Below, piece by piece: positions 15,683 to 24,924 of a stretch of 26,188 bases of DNA. The DNA comes from Rickettsia typhi (GTDB lineage Bacteria; Pseudomonadota; Alphaproteobacteria; Rickettsiales; Rickettsiaceae), in NCBI GenBank assembly GCA_945907105.1, contig CAMDSB010000016.1:1-26188 (forward strand). Direction: 5' to 3'. Below the pieces are notes generated by a model. It saw only the letters and a list, made by a program, of their open reading frames with translations, did no database searches and had not been told where the DNA came from. Both the position numbers and the translations under genes were made by a program. Numbering within the stretch: position 1 is the first letter of the stretch; each line of letters opens with the position of its first letter.

Positions 15683-16426
15683 ATGAATATAATTAAATTA
15701 GTAATCTTAGTTACTTTACCACTTTTTATTAGCGCGTGCTCTGAAAAACAAGATCAAGACACCTGGATCGTTGCTACAAGCCCAGATAACCCTCCTTATG
15801 AACATATAAAGGACGGAGAGATTGAAGGATTTGATATCGATTTGATGACAGCAATAGGGCAGCATTTAGGTAAAAATATCGAGTTTAAGAACATGGAATT
15901 TCATGGGCTCTTAGCCGCACTGGCAACTAAGAATGTTGATATGGTGATAGCTGGTATGTCCATAACCCCGGAGCGACTTGCTAGGGTAGATTTTTCTGTA
16001 CCTTACACTGAAGCAAGGATTGCTATATTGTTTCGACGAGCTGATGGTTATAAAGAACCATCAGACTTAAAACACAAGATGGTTGGTGCGCAACTAGGGA
16101 CAATTTGGTCGTTAATAGCACATGATTTGTCAATTGATCATTCGTTTAAAACGAAAGCATTGTCTAGTAATTTAATGCTTGTTGAGGAGTTAAAAACTGA
16201 ACGTATTGATGCTGTGGTTATCGAAGAATCTCAAGCTGACAAATTCATCCAAAAAAATCCTCAATTTTCTAGTTTTCGCTTAAGTCAACACAGCTCTTCT
16301 TTTGCCATCGCTTTACCAAAAGATTCTCCTAAGAAGAAAAGTATCGACCAAGCGATTGAGTCTCTAGAAAGTAACGGTACCATTAAATCTTTGAGTAAAA
16401 AATGGGGATTAGTTGATACAGACTGA
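15683..16426 (+). CDS. Amino-acid-type ABC transporter substrate-binding lipoprotein
   Basis: This is a family 3 periplasmic binding protein (ArtI/HisJ-like). The start at ATG 15683 gives a lipoprotein signal MNIIKLVILVTLPLFISAC with lipobox ISAC and acylated C19; an in-frame TTG at 15671 is less likely. The mature part shows the family pattern: PPYEHIKDGEIEGFDIDLM, LLAALATKNVDMVIAGMSITPERL and the late KKWG. The ligand is probably a polar amino acid but cannot be fixed. No permease or ATPase gene is adjacent. The next gene starts inside its last codons. Confidence 0.92.
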   Translation: MNIIKLVILVTLPLFISACSEKQDQDTWIVATSPDNPPYEHIKDGEIEGFDIDLMTAIGQHLGKNIEFKNMEFHGLLAALATKNVDMVIAGMSITPERLARVDFSVPYTEARIAILFRRADGYKEPSDLKHKMVGAQLGTIWSLIAHDLSIDHSFKTKALSSNLMLVEELKTERIDAVVIEESQADKFIQKNPQFSSFRLSQHSSSFAIALPKDSPKKKSIDQAIESLESNGTIKSLSKKWGLVDTD

Positions 16427-16886
16427 GGATTTTAAAAAAGCGGTAGGTAAATTCCCAACAGGAGTATGTGTTATAACGACTTCCTTTAATAGTTTGTTAT
16501 GGGGGTTTACTGCCAATTCTTTTGTTTCGGTATCTCTTGCGCCGCCCCTAGTTTCATTTTGTTTAAACAAAGCAGCTGGTAGTTTCGATGCCTTCATTGG
16601 TTCTAAATATTTTTCAATAAATATACTTGCAAGTAATCAACAAGAAATTGCTAAGCAGTTTTCTCAGAAAAATTCTGATAAATTTACGAATGTTGATTAT
16701 CAGTTAGGGGCTGAATCGAAAACACCGTTGATAACTGGAAGCTCAAGTTTTATTCAGTGCAAAAAATTTAAAGAAGTGGAGTGCGGAGATCATTTTATTT
16801 TTATAGGGGAGGTGATTCAAATAGCTTGTGAGGAAAGCAAATTACCACTTTTATATTTTGCAAAGTCATATAGAGAGATGAAATGA
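16413..16886 (+). CDS. Flavin reductase-like FMN-binding protein
   Basis: The protein has 157 residues of the split-barrel flavin reductase family (RutF-like), which reduces FMN with NAD(P)H. The N-terminal block FKKAVGKFPTGVCVITT and the SFVSVSLAPPLVSFCL segment match the family. The start is a TTG at 16413, with GGGGA five bases upstream, and overlaps the end of the binding-protein gene by 14 bases; there is no ATG in a suitable place. Its TGA overlaps the dapB ATG as ATGA. A partner monooxygenase is not seen here. Confidence 0.85.
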   Translation: MIQTEDFKKAVGKFPTGVCVITTSFNSLLWGFTANSFVSVSLAPPLVSFCLNKAAGSFDAFIGSKYFSINILASNQQEIAKQFSQKNSDKFTNVDYQLGAESKTPLITGSSSFIQCKKFKEVECGDHFIFIGEVIQIACEESKLPLLYFAKSYREMK

Positions 16887-17638
16887 AAATTATAAAAATT
16901 GGTTTGAATGGTGCCTTTGGTAAGATGGGTAAGGCGGTTGAAGCTTTAATAAATAACGAATTATCTAGTTATGAACTAGTATCTAAAATTGGTAGCACAT
17001 GTACGCCCCAACAAATGGATGAGGCTTGTAAGCTTTGTGACGTAATGATCGATTTCTCTAGCCCCAATAGCATAGAAGCTATTACTGATGCCGCGGGTAG
17101 AAATAACTCTTGTCTAGTAGTAGGCACTACTGGACTTAAATCAAAGCATATTGAGTTCATTAAGTCTCTTGCAAAAAAAACACCTGTCCTTTATGCAGCT
17201 AATACTAGTTTAGGAGCAAATTTAATTGCTGATTTATCGGCCAGGGCAGCAACAGTATTAAATCAATATGATGTAGAAATTGTAGAAGCTCATCACCGAT
17301 TTAAAAAAGATGCTCCGTCGGGAACAGCTCTTATGATTGGTAAAAAAATTGCTGATGTTAAAGGAATTGATTTTGAAAAAAATGCAGTCTTTGACCGTGC
17401 CGCTAAAGGCATGCGTGAATATAATGAGATGAGTTTCTCTTCCATCAGAGGTGGCGGAATATTTGGCGAGTGCGAGATTATTTTTGCTGGGCAATACGAA
17501 GTAGTATCAATTAGTTGCCGTGCTCTTTCAAGAGATGCTTTTGCAGAAGGAGCTTTAGTTGCAGCAAAGTGGCTAGTTAATCAAAAACCAGGATTATACT
17601 CAATGAAAGATGTTCTCGGCCTCTCTGCACTATTATAA
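16883..17638 (+). CDS. dapB: 4-hydroxy-tetrahydrodipicolinate reductase
   Basis: DapB performs the second dedicated step of diaminopimelate and lysine synthesis in the cytosol. The nucleotide-binding start is IGLNGAFGKMGKAV. The active-site motif is EAHHRFKKDAPSGTAL with H137, H138 and K141. VGTTGL at residues 80-85 belongs to the cofactor site. The 251 residues are complete. ATG overlaps the stop of the flavin reductase gene (ATGA), so translation is probably coupled. With LdcA and RlpA it supports a DAP-containing peptidoglycan. Confidence 0.96.
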   Translation: MKIIKIGLNGAFGKMGKAVEALINNELSSYELVSKIGSTCTPQQMDEACKLCDVMIDFSSPNSIEAITDAAGRNNSCLVVGTTGLKSKHIEFIKSLAKKTPVLYAANTSLGANLIADLSARAATVLNQYDVEIVEAHHRFKKDAPSGTALMIGKKIADVKGIDFEKNAVFDRAAKGMREYNEMSFSSIRGGGIFGECEIIFAGQYEVVSISCRALSRDAFAEGALVAAKWLVNQKPGLYSMKDVLGLSALL

Positions 17639-17760
17639 TACTACAAAATATTTTTAAAATTACTACAAAATGGCTTGTGTTTTTTGGGGAATTATTCTAC
17701 TGTGTCATGCGACTTAATCTACATAAGTTTAGGTCATCACTATAGATGTTAGTGGTTAGT

Positions 17761-17845
17761 GCCCGCGTGATGGAATGGTAGACATAATAGACTTAAAATC
17801 TGTGGAGCCTAGCTCGTGCCGGTTCGAGTCCGGCCGCGGGTACCA
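17761..17845 (+). tRNA. tRNA-Leu (anticodon UAA)
   Basis: An 85-base cloverleaf with an encoded CCA. The acceptor GCCCGCG pairs with CGCGGGT. The anticodon loop CTTAAAA (17792-17798) has anticodon TAA at 17794-17796, reading UUA. The long variable arm (GAGC/GCTC) marks a class II tRNA as expected for Leu, and the T arm is GCCGG-TTCGAGT-CCGGC. It lies between dapB and nfu. Confidence 0.97.
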
Positions 17846-17871
17846 TTTCTAATTATATTAGTAGAATCGTT

Positions 17872-18438
17872 ATGTTTATTCAGACTGAAGAAACGCCAAA
17901 TCCAAATGCTCTAAAATTTTTACCGGGTTTCGAAATTAGTCCAGAGGGACCGGTTTTTCTAAATAGTTTTGAAGAAGCTCTGCAAAGAAGCAACTTGGCA
18001 GCTAAAATTTTTCAAGTTGGTAGTGTTGAAGCCGTTTTTTATGGCAAAGAATTCATTACTGTTACTAAATCAGAGCAATCAGAATGGTCACTACTAAAAC
18101 CAGAAATATTGATGGTCGTTATGGATCATCTCGTTGCTGGCTTACCTGTGTTTGATCAACCTCAGAATATTTTTAAAGAGATAGATACAGATGGAATGTC
18201 TGATATTGAGAAACAAATAATAGAAATTATTGAAACAAGGGTTAGGCCTTCGGTTGCTATGGACGGAGGAGATATTGTTTATCAAGGATTTGAAGATGGT
18301 ATTGTGTATCTACAATTGCGTGGCGCTTGTTCTGGTTGCCCTAGCTCTTCAGTTACTCTCAAAAATGGCATTGAATCGATGCTTCAACATTTTGTGCCTG
18401 AAGTCAAAGGTGTCGAAGCAGTTGAAGAACAATCCTAA
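17872..18438 (+). CDS. NifU-like Fe-S cluster scaffold (Nfu/NFU1 type)
   Basis: Nfu proteins carry 4Fe-4S clusters to target enzymes such as lipoyl synthase. The N-terminal Nfu_N domain starts FIQTEETPNPNALKFLPG (residues 2-19), the form shared by alphaproteobacteria and mitochondria. The C-terminal NifU domain has RPSVAMDGGDI and C153-x-x-C156 in GACSGCPSSSVTLKNGIE. The 188 residues have the usual length for this two-domain type. It begins 26 bases after tRNA-Leu. Confidence 0.95.
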   Translation: MFIQTEETPNPNALKFLPGFEISPEGPVFLNSFEEALQRSNLAAKIFQVGSVEAVFYGKEFITVTKSEQSEWSLLKPEILMVVMDHLVAGLPVFDQPQNIFKEIDTDGMSDIEKQIIEIIETRVRPSVAMDGGDIVYQGFEDGIVYLQLRGACSGCPSSSVTLKNGIESMLQHFVPEVKGVEAVEEQS

Positions 18439-18562
18439 AAAGTTCTATAGTAAATCAACAATCTAATTCATATAGTTTAAAATAATCTGTTTAATTGACT
18501 AGATCAAGCATAACCAATTGCTTATACTATTTATCATTAAAGCTAGTTAAAGATGTAGTGAT

Positions 18563-20299
18563 ATGCAGAAAGATAAAATTTGGTTCAATAGTATTGAATT
18601 TAATTCCCAACCTAAGCTTCAGAAGAGTGATTTTGGAATATTAGAGCAAGTTTTATATGAGTCATTAAAGAGTAAAAATTTTAATCCTCAGGGGCGGGTA
18701 ATTAAAGATTATACTCCCAGAATACTTTTTCTAAGTGTTGCACCTAAAAATATTACAGCAACAGTTTTTTGTGAAGGTAGCTTAGGTTTGCTTAATGCCC
18801 TAGAAATTTTGTTCGCCAGGTTCTTAGAAAGCTTTTCTGATTATCCAATAGATGAACTTGTAATAAAAGTTGATATTGTTACAAATGTAACGGAGATTAA
18901 AAACTGCGATGCGGATACCAGATATCCTATAGAAAGAGGTTTGCACGGCATTGCTTTTGCATATGAATATAATCTTGCTATTTTACCTGACCAAATTGCT
19001 TATAATTTTCTGCTGGATGAAAATTTAGAATTATATCTTAAGAGAACATACAATTATCTTGAGAATACACCAATCGAAGCCAGTAAATTTTTTCAGGTGC
19101 TAGATAGTAAGAATTTCACGACATACCTTTTTAAAACCGAAGGTTTTTTACTAGAGAAAAAACAACTCAATGCGCTTTATAGAGGCCAAAAAATCTACGA
19201 TAAATTTGACGCGCAAGACCTAAAACAATCAATAAAACTTGCATCTATTTACCTCAATGGGGCAGTGGGCGCGTCTGGTAGATTTGATTACTCCTATTAT
19301 GCTGATGCCAACCGTAGCATGAAAGACTATAGCGCGCTGAGACATGCTGGCACCATTTTTTCAATGGCAGAATATTATGATTTTTCTAAAGATGAAACTA
19401 TATTACCAGCGATAAAAAGAGCTATGTCTTACATGATAAAGTTTTTTGTGCCAGGTATTGAAAACACTAACACAATATGTTTGTTGGAGCGTGGGTCTAT
19501 TAAACTAGGTGGGAATGGCCTTGCAATACTAGCTATTGCAAAATATACAGAGGCGACAAAGGATAGTTGTTACATTCCACTTATGAAAAGGGCTTGTGAA
19601 TGGATTTTAGAAAAAATGAACGAGGATGGTAGCTCTCCAGGTCATATACAATATTATCCTAAGGGAAACTATAAGAATATGATTTCTGATTACTATCCAG
19701 GGGAGGCAATTTATGGCTTGATGCTTGCAAATAAAATTGCACCAGATAAAAGATTGGTTGAAGCTTCCTATAAAATTGCCAAATGGCTAATTAATACTAG
19801 AGATGGTAATAAGAGTGTTCGTGAGTTGCAGCATGATCATTGGCTGCTTTATGGTTTAAATGAGCTCTATCGCGTAAAACAAGATCCACAATTTATTGAG
19901 CATGTTGCTAAGATCTGTAATGCAATAATGAATAAACAAAACTTAACAGTAAAATATCCTGATTACTATGGTAGCTTCTATTCTGGTGACCCTAGGTCAA
20001 CACCAGCAGCGACCAGAAGCGAAGGCTTGTTAGCAGCATACAGACTAATAAGCGAGTATGGTGATAATGATCCTATGGCCTTATCTATTATGGAGTGCGC
20101 GAAACGTACAATAGCGTTTCAGTTGCGCACGCAATATACTGAGCTTACAACTATGTATTTAGCAGTTAGAGAGAAGGCTTATGGTGGCTTTCGCGGTAGT
20201 ATTAATACGCATGAAATTAGAATAGATTATGTCCAGCACAACCTGTCGTCACTACTGGCGTTATATCAAATTATGATAGGAAGTAGAAGTGCTGCATAA
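18563..20299 (+). CDS. AMMECR1-like domain fused to an alpha/alpha-toroid domain
   Basis: This 578-residue protein has two parts. Residues about 20-195 resemble the C-terminal half of AMMECR1 proteins: IDELVIKVDIV, then ERGLHGIAF and LAILPDQIAYNFL, corresponding to the family's HG and LLPQVA elements; the usual RGCIG motif is not seen. Residues about 215-570 look like an (alpha/alpha)6 toroid of the six-hairpin glycosidase/lyase kind, with repeated helix pairs and loop motifs GRFDYSYYADANR, RHAGTIFSMAEYY, YYPGEAIYGL and RELQHDHWLLYGL. There is no signal peptide. It converges on the CapA/ATP-grasp gene 19 bases away. I infer an enzyme acting on a polymer or peptide; the reaction is unknown. 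Confidence 0.65.
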   Translation: MQKDKIWFNSIEFNSQPKLQKSDFGILEQVLYESLKSKNFNPQGRVIKDYTPRILFLSVAPKNITATVFCEGSLGLLNALEILFARFLESFSDYPIDELVIKVDIVTNVTEIKNCDADTRYPIERGLHGIAFAYEYNLAILPDQIAYNFLLDENLELYLKRTYNYLENTPIEASKFFQVLDSKNFTTYLFKTEGFLLEKKQLNALYRGQKIYDKFDAQDLKQSIKLASIYLNGAVGASGRFDYSYYADANRSMKDYSALRHAGTIFSMAEYYDFSKDETILPAIKRAMSYMIKFFVPGIENTNTICLLERGSIKLGGNGLAILAIAKYTEATKDSCYIPLMKRACEWILEKMNEDGSSPGHIQYYPKGNYKNMISDYYPGEAIYGLMLANKIAPDKRLVEASYKIAKWLINTRDGNKSVRELQHDHWLLYGLNELYRVKQDPQFIEHVAKICNAIMNKQNLTVKYPDYYGSFYSGDPRSTPAATRSEGLLAAYRLISEYGDNDPMALSIMECAKRTIAFQLRTQYTELTTMYLAVREKAYGGFRGSINTHEIRIDYVQHNLSSLLALYQIMIGSRSAA

Positions 20300-20318
20300 T
20301 ATATAATAACTCAAGTGA

Positions 20319-22586
20319 CTAAGAATCTAGATACATTAAAGATTTAGCTAAAAAACAACCATGTTTTACAGTAAGCTTTTCATAAAAATTCTTTTCATAA
20401 TCTGTCATATTAAAAAAATCACCATATTCTGATAATCCAGCTATTCCTGGTTTTGTATTTATTTCAGCAAAAGAGATATCGCCTGATTTATTTATTAGGA
20501 CGTCATACGCTAGTTCGTTTATTACTTCATTATATTCCTTACACAAAAGATCAGTTAAGATAATTGTAGTATGTTTTATTTTATCCATAATACTAGAAGC
20601 TTTTTCTCTAGAAAAAATTCTCTCTAAAAGTTCTATAGGTGTATCAACATAACCTCCTTGGGCTATGTTCGAGAGGGAACTTAATTTTGTGCCAACTCTT
20701 ACTTCACTTAAGAAGTGCCATTCTTTACCTTCGTTAAAAACTAGTGCGCGAATATCAAAAACTGATCCTTCATAAAACACAACATCAATAGCTTCTTGAA
20801 TAAGATAATGTCTGTTATGGGTTATGCTATTAATATAAAAGAGGCATTCAGATATAGTTAAGAAAGAAGATGTTTTTTTTGTACCTTGTTCATAATATTC
20901 CGCTATAAACTCATCATTTTTCAATTTTACTACTAATATTTTATCCCCCATACTGCCATATCGTGGTTTAATAAAAACTTTGGAATATTTTAGAAGTTGC
21001 TTCTTAAGTTGGTCAACGTTCCCATCAAATACTTCGGTGTAGGGCATAAGAGAATTGTCAAAATTTGATATAAACTCTCCGGTTAGCAGTTTATCTTGGG
21101 ATAGACGTCTTATAGCATCAGTAGGATAAAATTTATTTCCTTGATCTGAGGTCCACGCTAAAAATTTATAATAAATATTTAATTCATCCTTACCGATATG
21201 AAAATCATAAGTAACTTTAGGTATAGCAACGCAAATTTGTTTAAATTTATTATTTTCAAAACTGTAACCAGTAATAGTTTTATCTTCTTTGTTTACATTT
21301 GTAGGGGAATAGCAAATTAATCGATAGCCATGTTTTGCCAATTCAGGATTTAGGACAGAGGCTCTGTGCATAACCAGATTAAATTTATTATTTTGGATTT
21401 TACGTTCGTGCTTTTCATGGAACATCAGCCCAATCCATTTTTGTTTATCTTTTTCTTCTTTTAGATTTTCTTGCATAATTGGCAGTTGAAAATAATGCCC
21501 AAACTGATCTTCTTTTGGTTCAAGAAGATGCTCTGAATTTACCATTATTTTTTTTTGAAGAAGCCACTCACATAAATTATTGAATTCACCTTTGCTTACA
21601 AATCGTGGTTGGTAGTTTGTTATTTTATTATCACTTACAATTGGGTACAATTTTAATTGAATATCGATTTTGTTATTAACTATTTGAAGGTTAAGAGAGG
21701 CAATGGCACTATAGGGCGGTGCCTGCATTTTTTGGTAACGACCCGGAGAATGAAACATAAAATTACCAATACTATATAACACAAGCTTCTCATTACGCTT
21801 TTCAAACTCTTGCATCATATGTGAACCATGACCGATAATTAAATCAACGCTACATGAAAATAAACTATCACTTAAGTCGGTTTGTGTTTTATCGCACCAC
21901 TGGTAATTATTACCCCAATGTGGAAAAAGTATAATAAACGTATCTGGATCGAGTGTTTTAATTTTTTTAATCTGATCAGCAATAAAATTTACGTCTAATG
22001 GCATTAATCCAGGTTTTTGGGCGTCAGCATAGACTCTATATTTATTTCTATATGAAGGGCGGTTCTCAAAAGCGGCAATAATTGCAATTGTCTTTTTTTT
22101 ATCTTCAAAATTGATTTCACAGATAAATGGTTTACTAGCTTCATGAATATTATTACCGCATCCTATCACGGGTAAATTATTTTCTTTAAGTATGAATAAG
22201 GTTTGGTCGTAGCCTTCGCTTCCATAATCAAACGTGTGATTATTGGCTAAGCTTATTAAAGACACATTATGACCCATAAGGGCTTTAGGTGCCTTTTCTT
22301 TATCAGTCCAATGTATGTAATCTTTTTGCCCTTCAAAAGGAGAATGCGCAGAATCGGTAATGGGGGTTTCAAGATTCATGACCACAAAATCAGCATTTAC
22401 CATAATGGCTTTAAGCTTTTTAAGTCCATATTCATAGCCAAAACGATCCAAAATAGACTCTCTGCCACTTTGTTTGATCTTTTCTTGGTAATTTTCACCA
22501 AAGCTAGTATCACCTGCAAATATAAACTCAAACTTTTCATTATTTTTTTTGTAGAAGACTTGCTTTAAATCTTTTTTAGGAGTCAT
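20319..22586 (-). CDS. CapA/PgsA-like metallophosphatase fused to a YheC/D-like ATP-grasp ligase
   Basis: Of 755 residues, 20-320 form a CapA (PGA_cap) domain with calcineurin-type metal motifs: GDTSFG (D26), NLETPIT, NNHTFDYG (N116, H117), HWG (H223), GHGSHMMQ (H253, H256) and GNF. CapA-type proteins take part in poly-gamma-glutamate synthesis or anchoring. Residues about 385-745 match the YheC/YheD type of ATP-grasp: IGLMFHEK, FIKPRYGSMGDKI for ATP binding, IQEAIDV, DIRALV, and a metal-binding AEINTKPGIAGLSE. ATP-grasp enzymes join a carboxylate to an amine. No signal peptide or membrane anchor is seen, unlike classical CapA. The fusion suggests a peptide- or polymer-forming enzyme; product unknown. 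Confidence 0.82.
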   Translation of the reverse strand: MTPKKDLKQVFYKKNNEKFEFIFAGDTSFGENYQEKIKQSGRESILDRFGYEYGLKKLKAIMVNADFVVMNLETPITDSAHSPFEGQKDYIHWTDKEKAPKALMGHNVSLISLANNHTFDYGSEGYDQTLFILKENNLPVIGCGNNIHEASKPFICEINFEDKKKTIAIIAAFENRPSYRNKYRVYADAQKPGLMPLDVNFIADQIKKIKTLDPDTFIILFPHWGNNYQWCDKTQTDLSDSLFSCSVDLIIGHGSHMMQEFEKRNEKLVLYSIGNFMFHSPGRYQKMQAPPYSAIASLNLQIVNNKIDIQLKLYPIVSDNKITNYQPRFVSKGEFNNLCEWLLQKKIMVNSEHLLEPKEDQFGHYFQLPIMQENLKEEKDKQKWIGLMFHEKHERKIQNNKFNLVMHRASVLNPELAKHGYRLICYSPTNVNKEDKTITGYSFENNKFKQICVAIPKVTYDFHIGKDELNIYYKFLAWTSDQGNKFYPTDAIRRLSQDKLLTGEFISNFDNSLMPYTEVFDGNVDQLKKQLLKYSKVFIKPRYGSMGDKILVVKLKNDEFIAEYYEQGTKKTSSFLTISECLFYINSITHNRHYLIQEAIDVVFYEGSVFDIRALVFNEGKEWHFLSEVRVGTKLSSLSNIAQGGYVDTPIELLERIFSREKASSIMDKIKHTTIILTDLLCKEYNEVINELAYDVLINKSGDISFAEINTKPGIAGLSEYGDFFNMTDYEKNFYEKLTVKHGCFLAKSLMYLDS

Positions 22587-22732
22587 TTGAATCTTTATCT
22601 TATATACGATACCTCTTTGTATAGCAGTTTTATATTTACTCCAAAAGGTACTTATTCTTTTTGTGGTGGTAGTTAGAAAAACTTTGTTGCAGATGTAACA
22701 ACCATTTTAAGGCTTAGTTTCTGCTTACGTAA

Positions 22733-23965
22733 TTAATTTGTTGATCTAAGAGCTAAAAATCCAAAGACTAACTGTCCTATAAAACAACATATTGGTATTA
22801 TGGCAAGAGCATAAATAAAGTTATTAGCGGTATATATTGCGCCTCCTGATTCGTTGACCGCGCCATTCCAATTATTGTGAAGTGCATTGCCAATGACAGA
22901 ATGGAAAAAGTGACCAAAAGACATGTTTATGCAATTTGTTACAGCAATAGCAAGCCCAGCGTTTGAGACTTCCACTTGGTTACTGACTACTGTAAATACA
23001 AGCACTTGATAGCAACAGCAAATTCCCAAGAAAAACATCAAGATAGCACTACTAGTTAATGATAATGGTGGAAGATAAAATAGTATAAGGAATATAATTA
23101 TAGTAAAAGTTCCTATTAAGAATATCATGAAATTTGCTGAGCGTAAAAAATTTGCAGCTACTGCAAGAAGTGGACCCCCAAAACACATTCCAATATAAAC
23201 AAAAGACGTAATGGTACGACTTTCATTTTTACTCATAGCAAAAATTTGACTAAAGAATGGTATTGCCCAGACGTCAGCAAATCCTTCAAGAGATCCAACC
23301 ATCAGACCACCTGCAACGCCAATTAAAAGAATTTTTGGAGTTAACAATAGTTTCATAACAGAACTAAACACATTGCTTGCATCACTATTTTGTTGAGTAT
23401 CGATCTTCCCCATTAGAAGCATCGCTCCAGCAATTAAAAAAGCTATTAAAGCAAGGGTGTTAAATGTATTGGTGTAGCCAAAATGATCAAATAATAGTTG
23501 CATGGGGGTTGCACCAAACACTGCTCCTATTAGACCAAAAGTGAATGAAAATCCTAATAAAAGTGAGTGATATTTTTCTTCAAAAAAGGTTGTAGTAATT
23601 TTTGCGACTGACAAGAAGGCCACACCAGATCCAACACCAATTAAAAATCGTCCTAATAGCAATAAATTCCAATTATCTGTAGTCACAAAAGTAAGTGTTC
23701 CAATGCCAGCTGTAGCTATTGCAATAGATGTAACAAACCTAAAGCTTAGGCGATCAAGCATAATCCCAAGTGGTATTTGAGCGCCAGAGTAGCCAAGATA
23801 ATAATAACCAGCTAAAGTACCGAAGCTTGCGGCATCTACAGAAAATTTTTGAATAATATCTTCTCTAAGAATCCCAGCTGAAAGTCTCAAAATAAATTGG
23901 AAAGCAAAGAATAAATTGGCTAAACACCAAAGTGCTATGTATTTCTTTTGAAAAGTTTCGGTCAT
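22733..23965 (-). CDS. Major facilitator superfamily transporter
   Basis: A 410-residue inner-membrane protein with about 12 hydrophobic helices in two halves. After helix 2 it has the MFS loop motif GIMLDRLSFRFV, a variant of GxxxDRxGRR, and GRFLIGVGSGVAF in helix 4. A hydrophilic loop near residue 190 (MGKIDTQQNSDASN) separates the halves. Intracellular alphaproteobacteria hold many such carriers for host metabolites; the substrate cannot be told. It is divergent from the BON-domain gene with 206 bases between them. Confidence 0.9.
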   Translation of the reverse strand: MTETFQKKYIALWCLANLFFAFQFILRLSAGILREDIIQKFSVDAASFGTLAGYYYLGYSGAQIPLGIMLDRLSFRFVTSIAIATAGIGTLTFVTTDNWNLLLLGRFLIGVGSGVAFLSVAKITTTFFEEKYHSLLLGFSFTFGLIGAVFGATPMQLLFDHFGYTNTFNTLALIAFLIAGAMLLMGKIDTQQNSDASNVFSSVMKLLLTPKILLIGVAGGLMVGSLEGFADVWAIPFFSQIFAMSKNESRTITSFVYIGMCFGGPLLAVAANFLRSANFMIFLIGTFTIIIFLILFYLPPLSLTSSAILMFFLGICCCYQVLVFTVVSNQVEVSNAGLAIAVTNCINMSFGHFFHSVIGNALHNNWNGAVNESGGAIYTANNFIYALAIIPICCFIGQLVFGFLALRSTN

Positions 23966-24104
23966 CTTTTTGGCTAATTCATAAATTTAAAATAGTATGT
24001 AATGATAATAGTTTGTTTTCGATAATGTCAACATATTTTAATCATTAAATGTTCTTACTAATTCATAACTTGAGAGAAAAATATAATCCTAAATACATTA
24101 GTAA

Positions 24105-24147
24105 TTGCTAACAGATATTTATTTTGTATAATCACGGCTGTGATTAT
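24105..24147 (+). promoter_or_regulatory. Promoter with overlapping dyad upstream of the BON lipoprotein gene
   Basis: TTGCTA (24105-24110) and a perfect TATAAT (24127-24132) are separated by 16 bases. An 8-bp perfect inverted repeat (ATAATCAC-ggct-GTGATTAT, 24128-24147) overlaps the -10 box and probable start point. It could be an operator or a hairpin at the mRNA 5' end. Confidence 0.6.
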
Positions 24148-24171
24148 TACTCAAACTAAGGTTTTGTAGCT

Positions 24172-24924
24172 ATGAATCGAGAAATTACTATAAAGATTAT
24201 TTCTGTATTATTTGCCTTTTCTTCATTAACTAGTTGTCTTCCTGCTATTTTTACTGGAGCGGCTGGTTCTGCTATGGAATTTGCTAAAGATAGGCCTGCT
24301 AATGAAACTCTTACGGACACTAGAATATCTGCTGGAATCAAAGCTGATTTTATAAAAAAAGATTTCCGTGATTTGTATACAAAAATCAAAATTGAGGTCG
24401 TGCAAGGTCGCGTCTTATTAACAGGTGGAATTGATAAAGAAGAAGATGCTGTAAAGGCAGTTGAAATATCGTGGGCCCAGAAAGGTGTAACTGAAGTTAT
24501 TAACGAATTGAAAGTGGATAAAAATAGTAGGCATTTTGATTTGTTGCAGTATACGCGCGATACTATGATTACTAGCCAGATTAAATCTAAAACATTTGTA
24601 AATCGTGAAATAAAATTCGTAAACTATACTGTGGTAACTATTAACGATGTTGTCTATCTTTTTGGAATTGCCAGATCACAGGAAGAGCTAGAGAAAGTTG
24701 CCAATATTGCCTCGAATGTTTATGGCGTACAAAAAGTGGTTAGTCATGTTAAAATAAGCGACGTAGTTCAAGCAGATAAATCTAAAGAGTCGACGAACGT
24801 AGAAGAAGGAACTAGCAGTATAATTGATGATGATAAAGTTACAGTCGTTGAACCAGCTAATGTTAAACCATCTATTGTAGAAGAAAATGATAATGTCATT
24901 CAGGGTCCAAAAGATGACTGGTAG
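24172..24924 (+). CDS. Lipoprotein with two BON domains
   Basis: The 250-residue protein starts with a lipoprotein signal ending LTSC (C22). Two BON domains follow at about residues 48-116 and 128-197, each with the pattern of a helix, a V-x-L-x-G strand pair (GRVLLTGGI; DVVYLFGIA) and a GV-x-x-V end. BON domains bind phospholipid; the best-known double-BON lipoprotein is outer-membrane DolP (YraP), which supports envelope integrity. The C-terminal 50 residues are acidic and low in complexity. Its stop overlaps the rlpA start by 11 bases, so the two envelope proteins are coexpressed. Confidence 0.9.
   Translation: MNREITIKIISVLFAFSSLTSCLPAIFTGAAGSAMEFAKDRPANETLTDTRISAGIKADFIKKDFRDLYTKIKIEVVQGRVLLTGGIDKEEDAVKAVEISWAQKGVTEVINELKVDKNSRHFDLLQYTRDTMITSQIKSKTFVNREIKFVNYTVVTINDVVYLFGIARSQEELEKVANIASNVYGVQKVVSHVKISDVVQADKSKESTNVEEGTSSIIDDDKVTVVEPANVKPSIVEENDNVIQGPKDDW

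Noticed and set aside
22680..22705. TTGTT/AACAA dyad between the MFS and CapA genes as a terminator
   Set aside because: Only five base pairs, with a weak T run; not enough to call.
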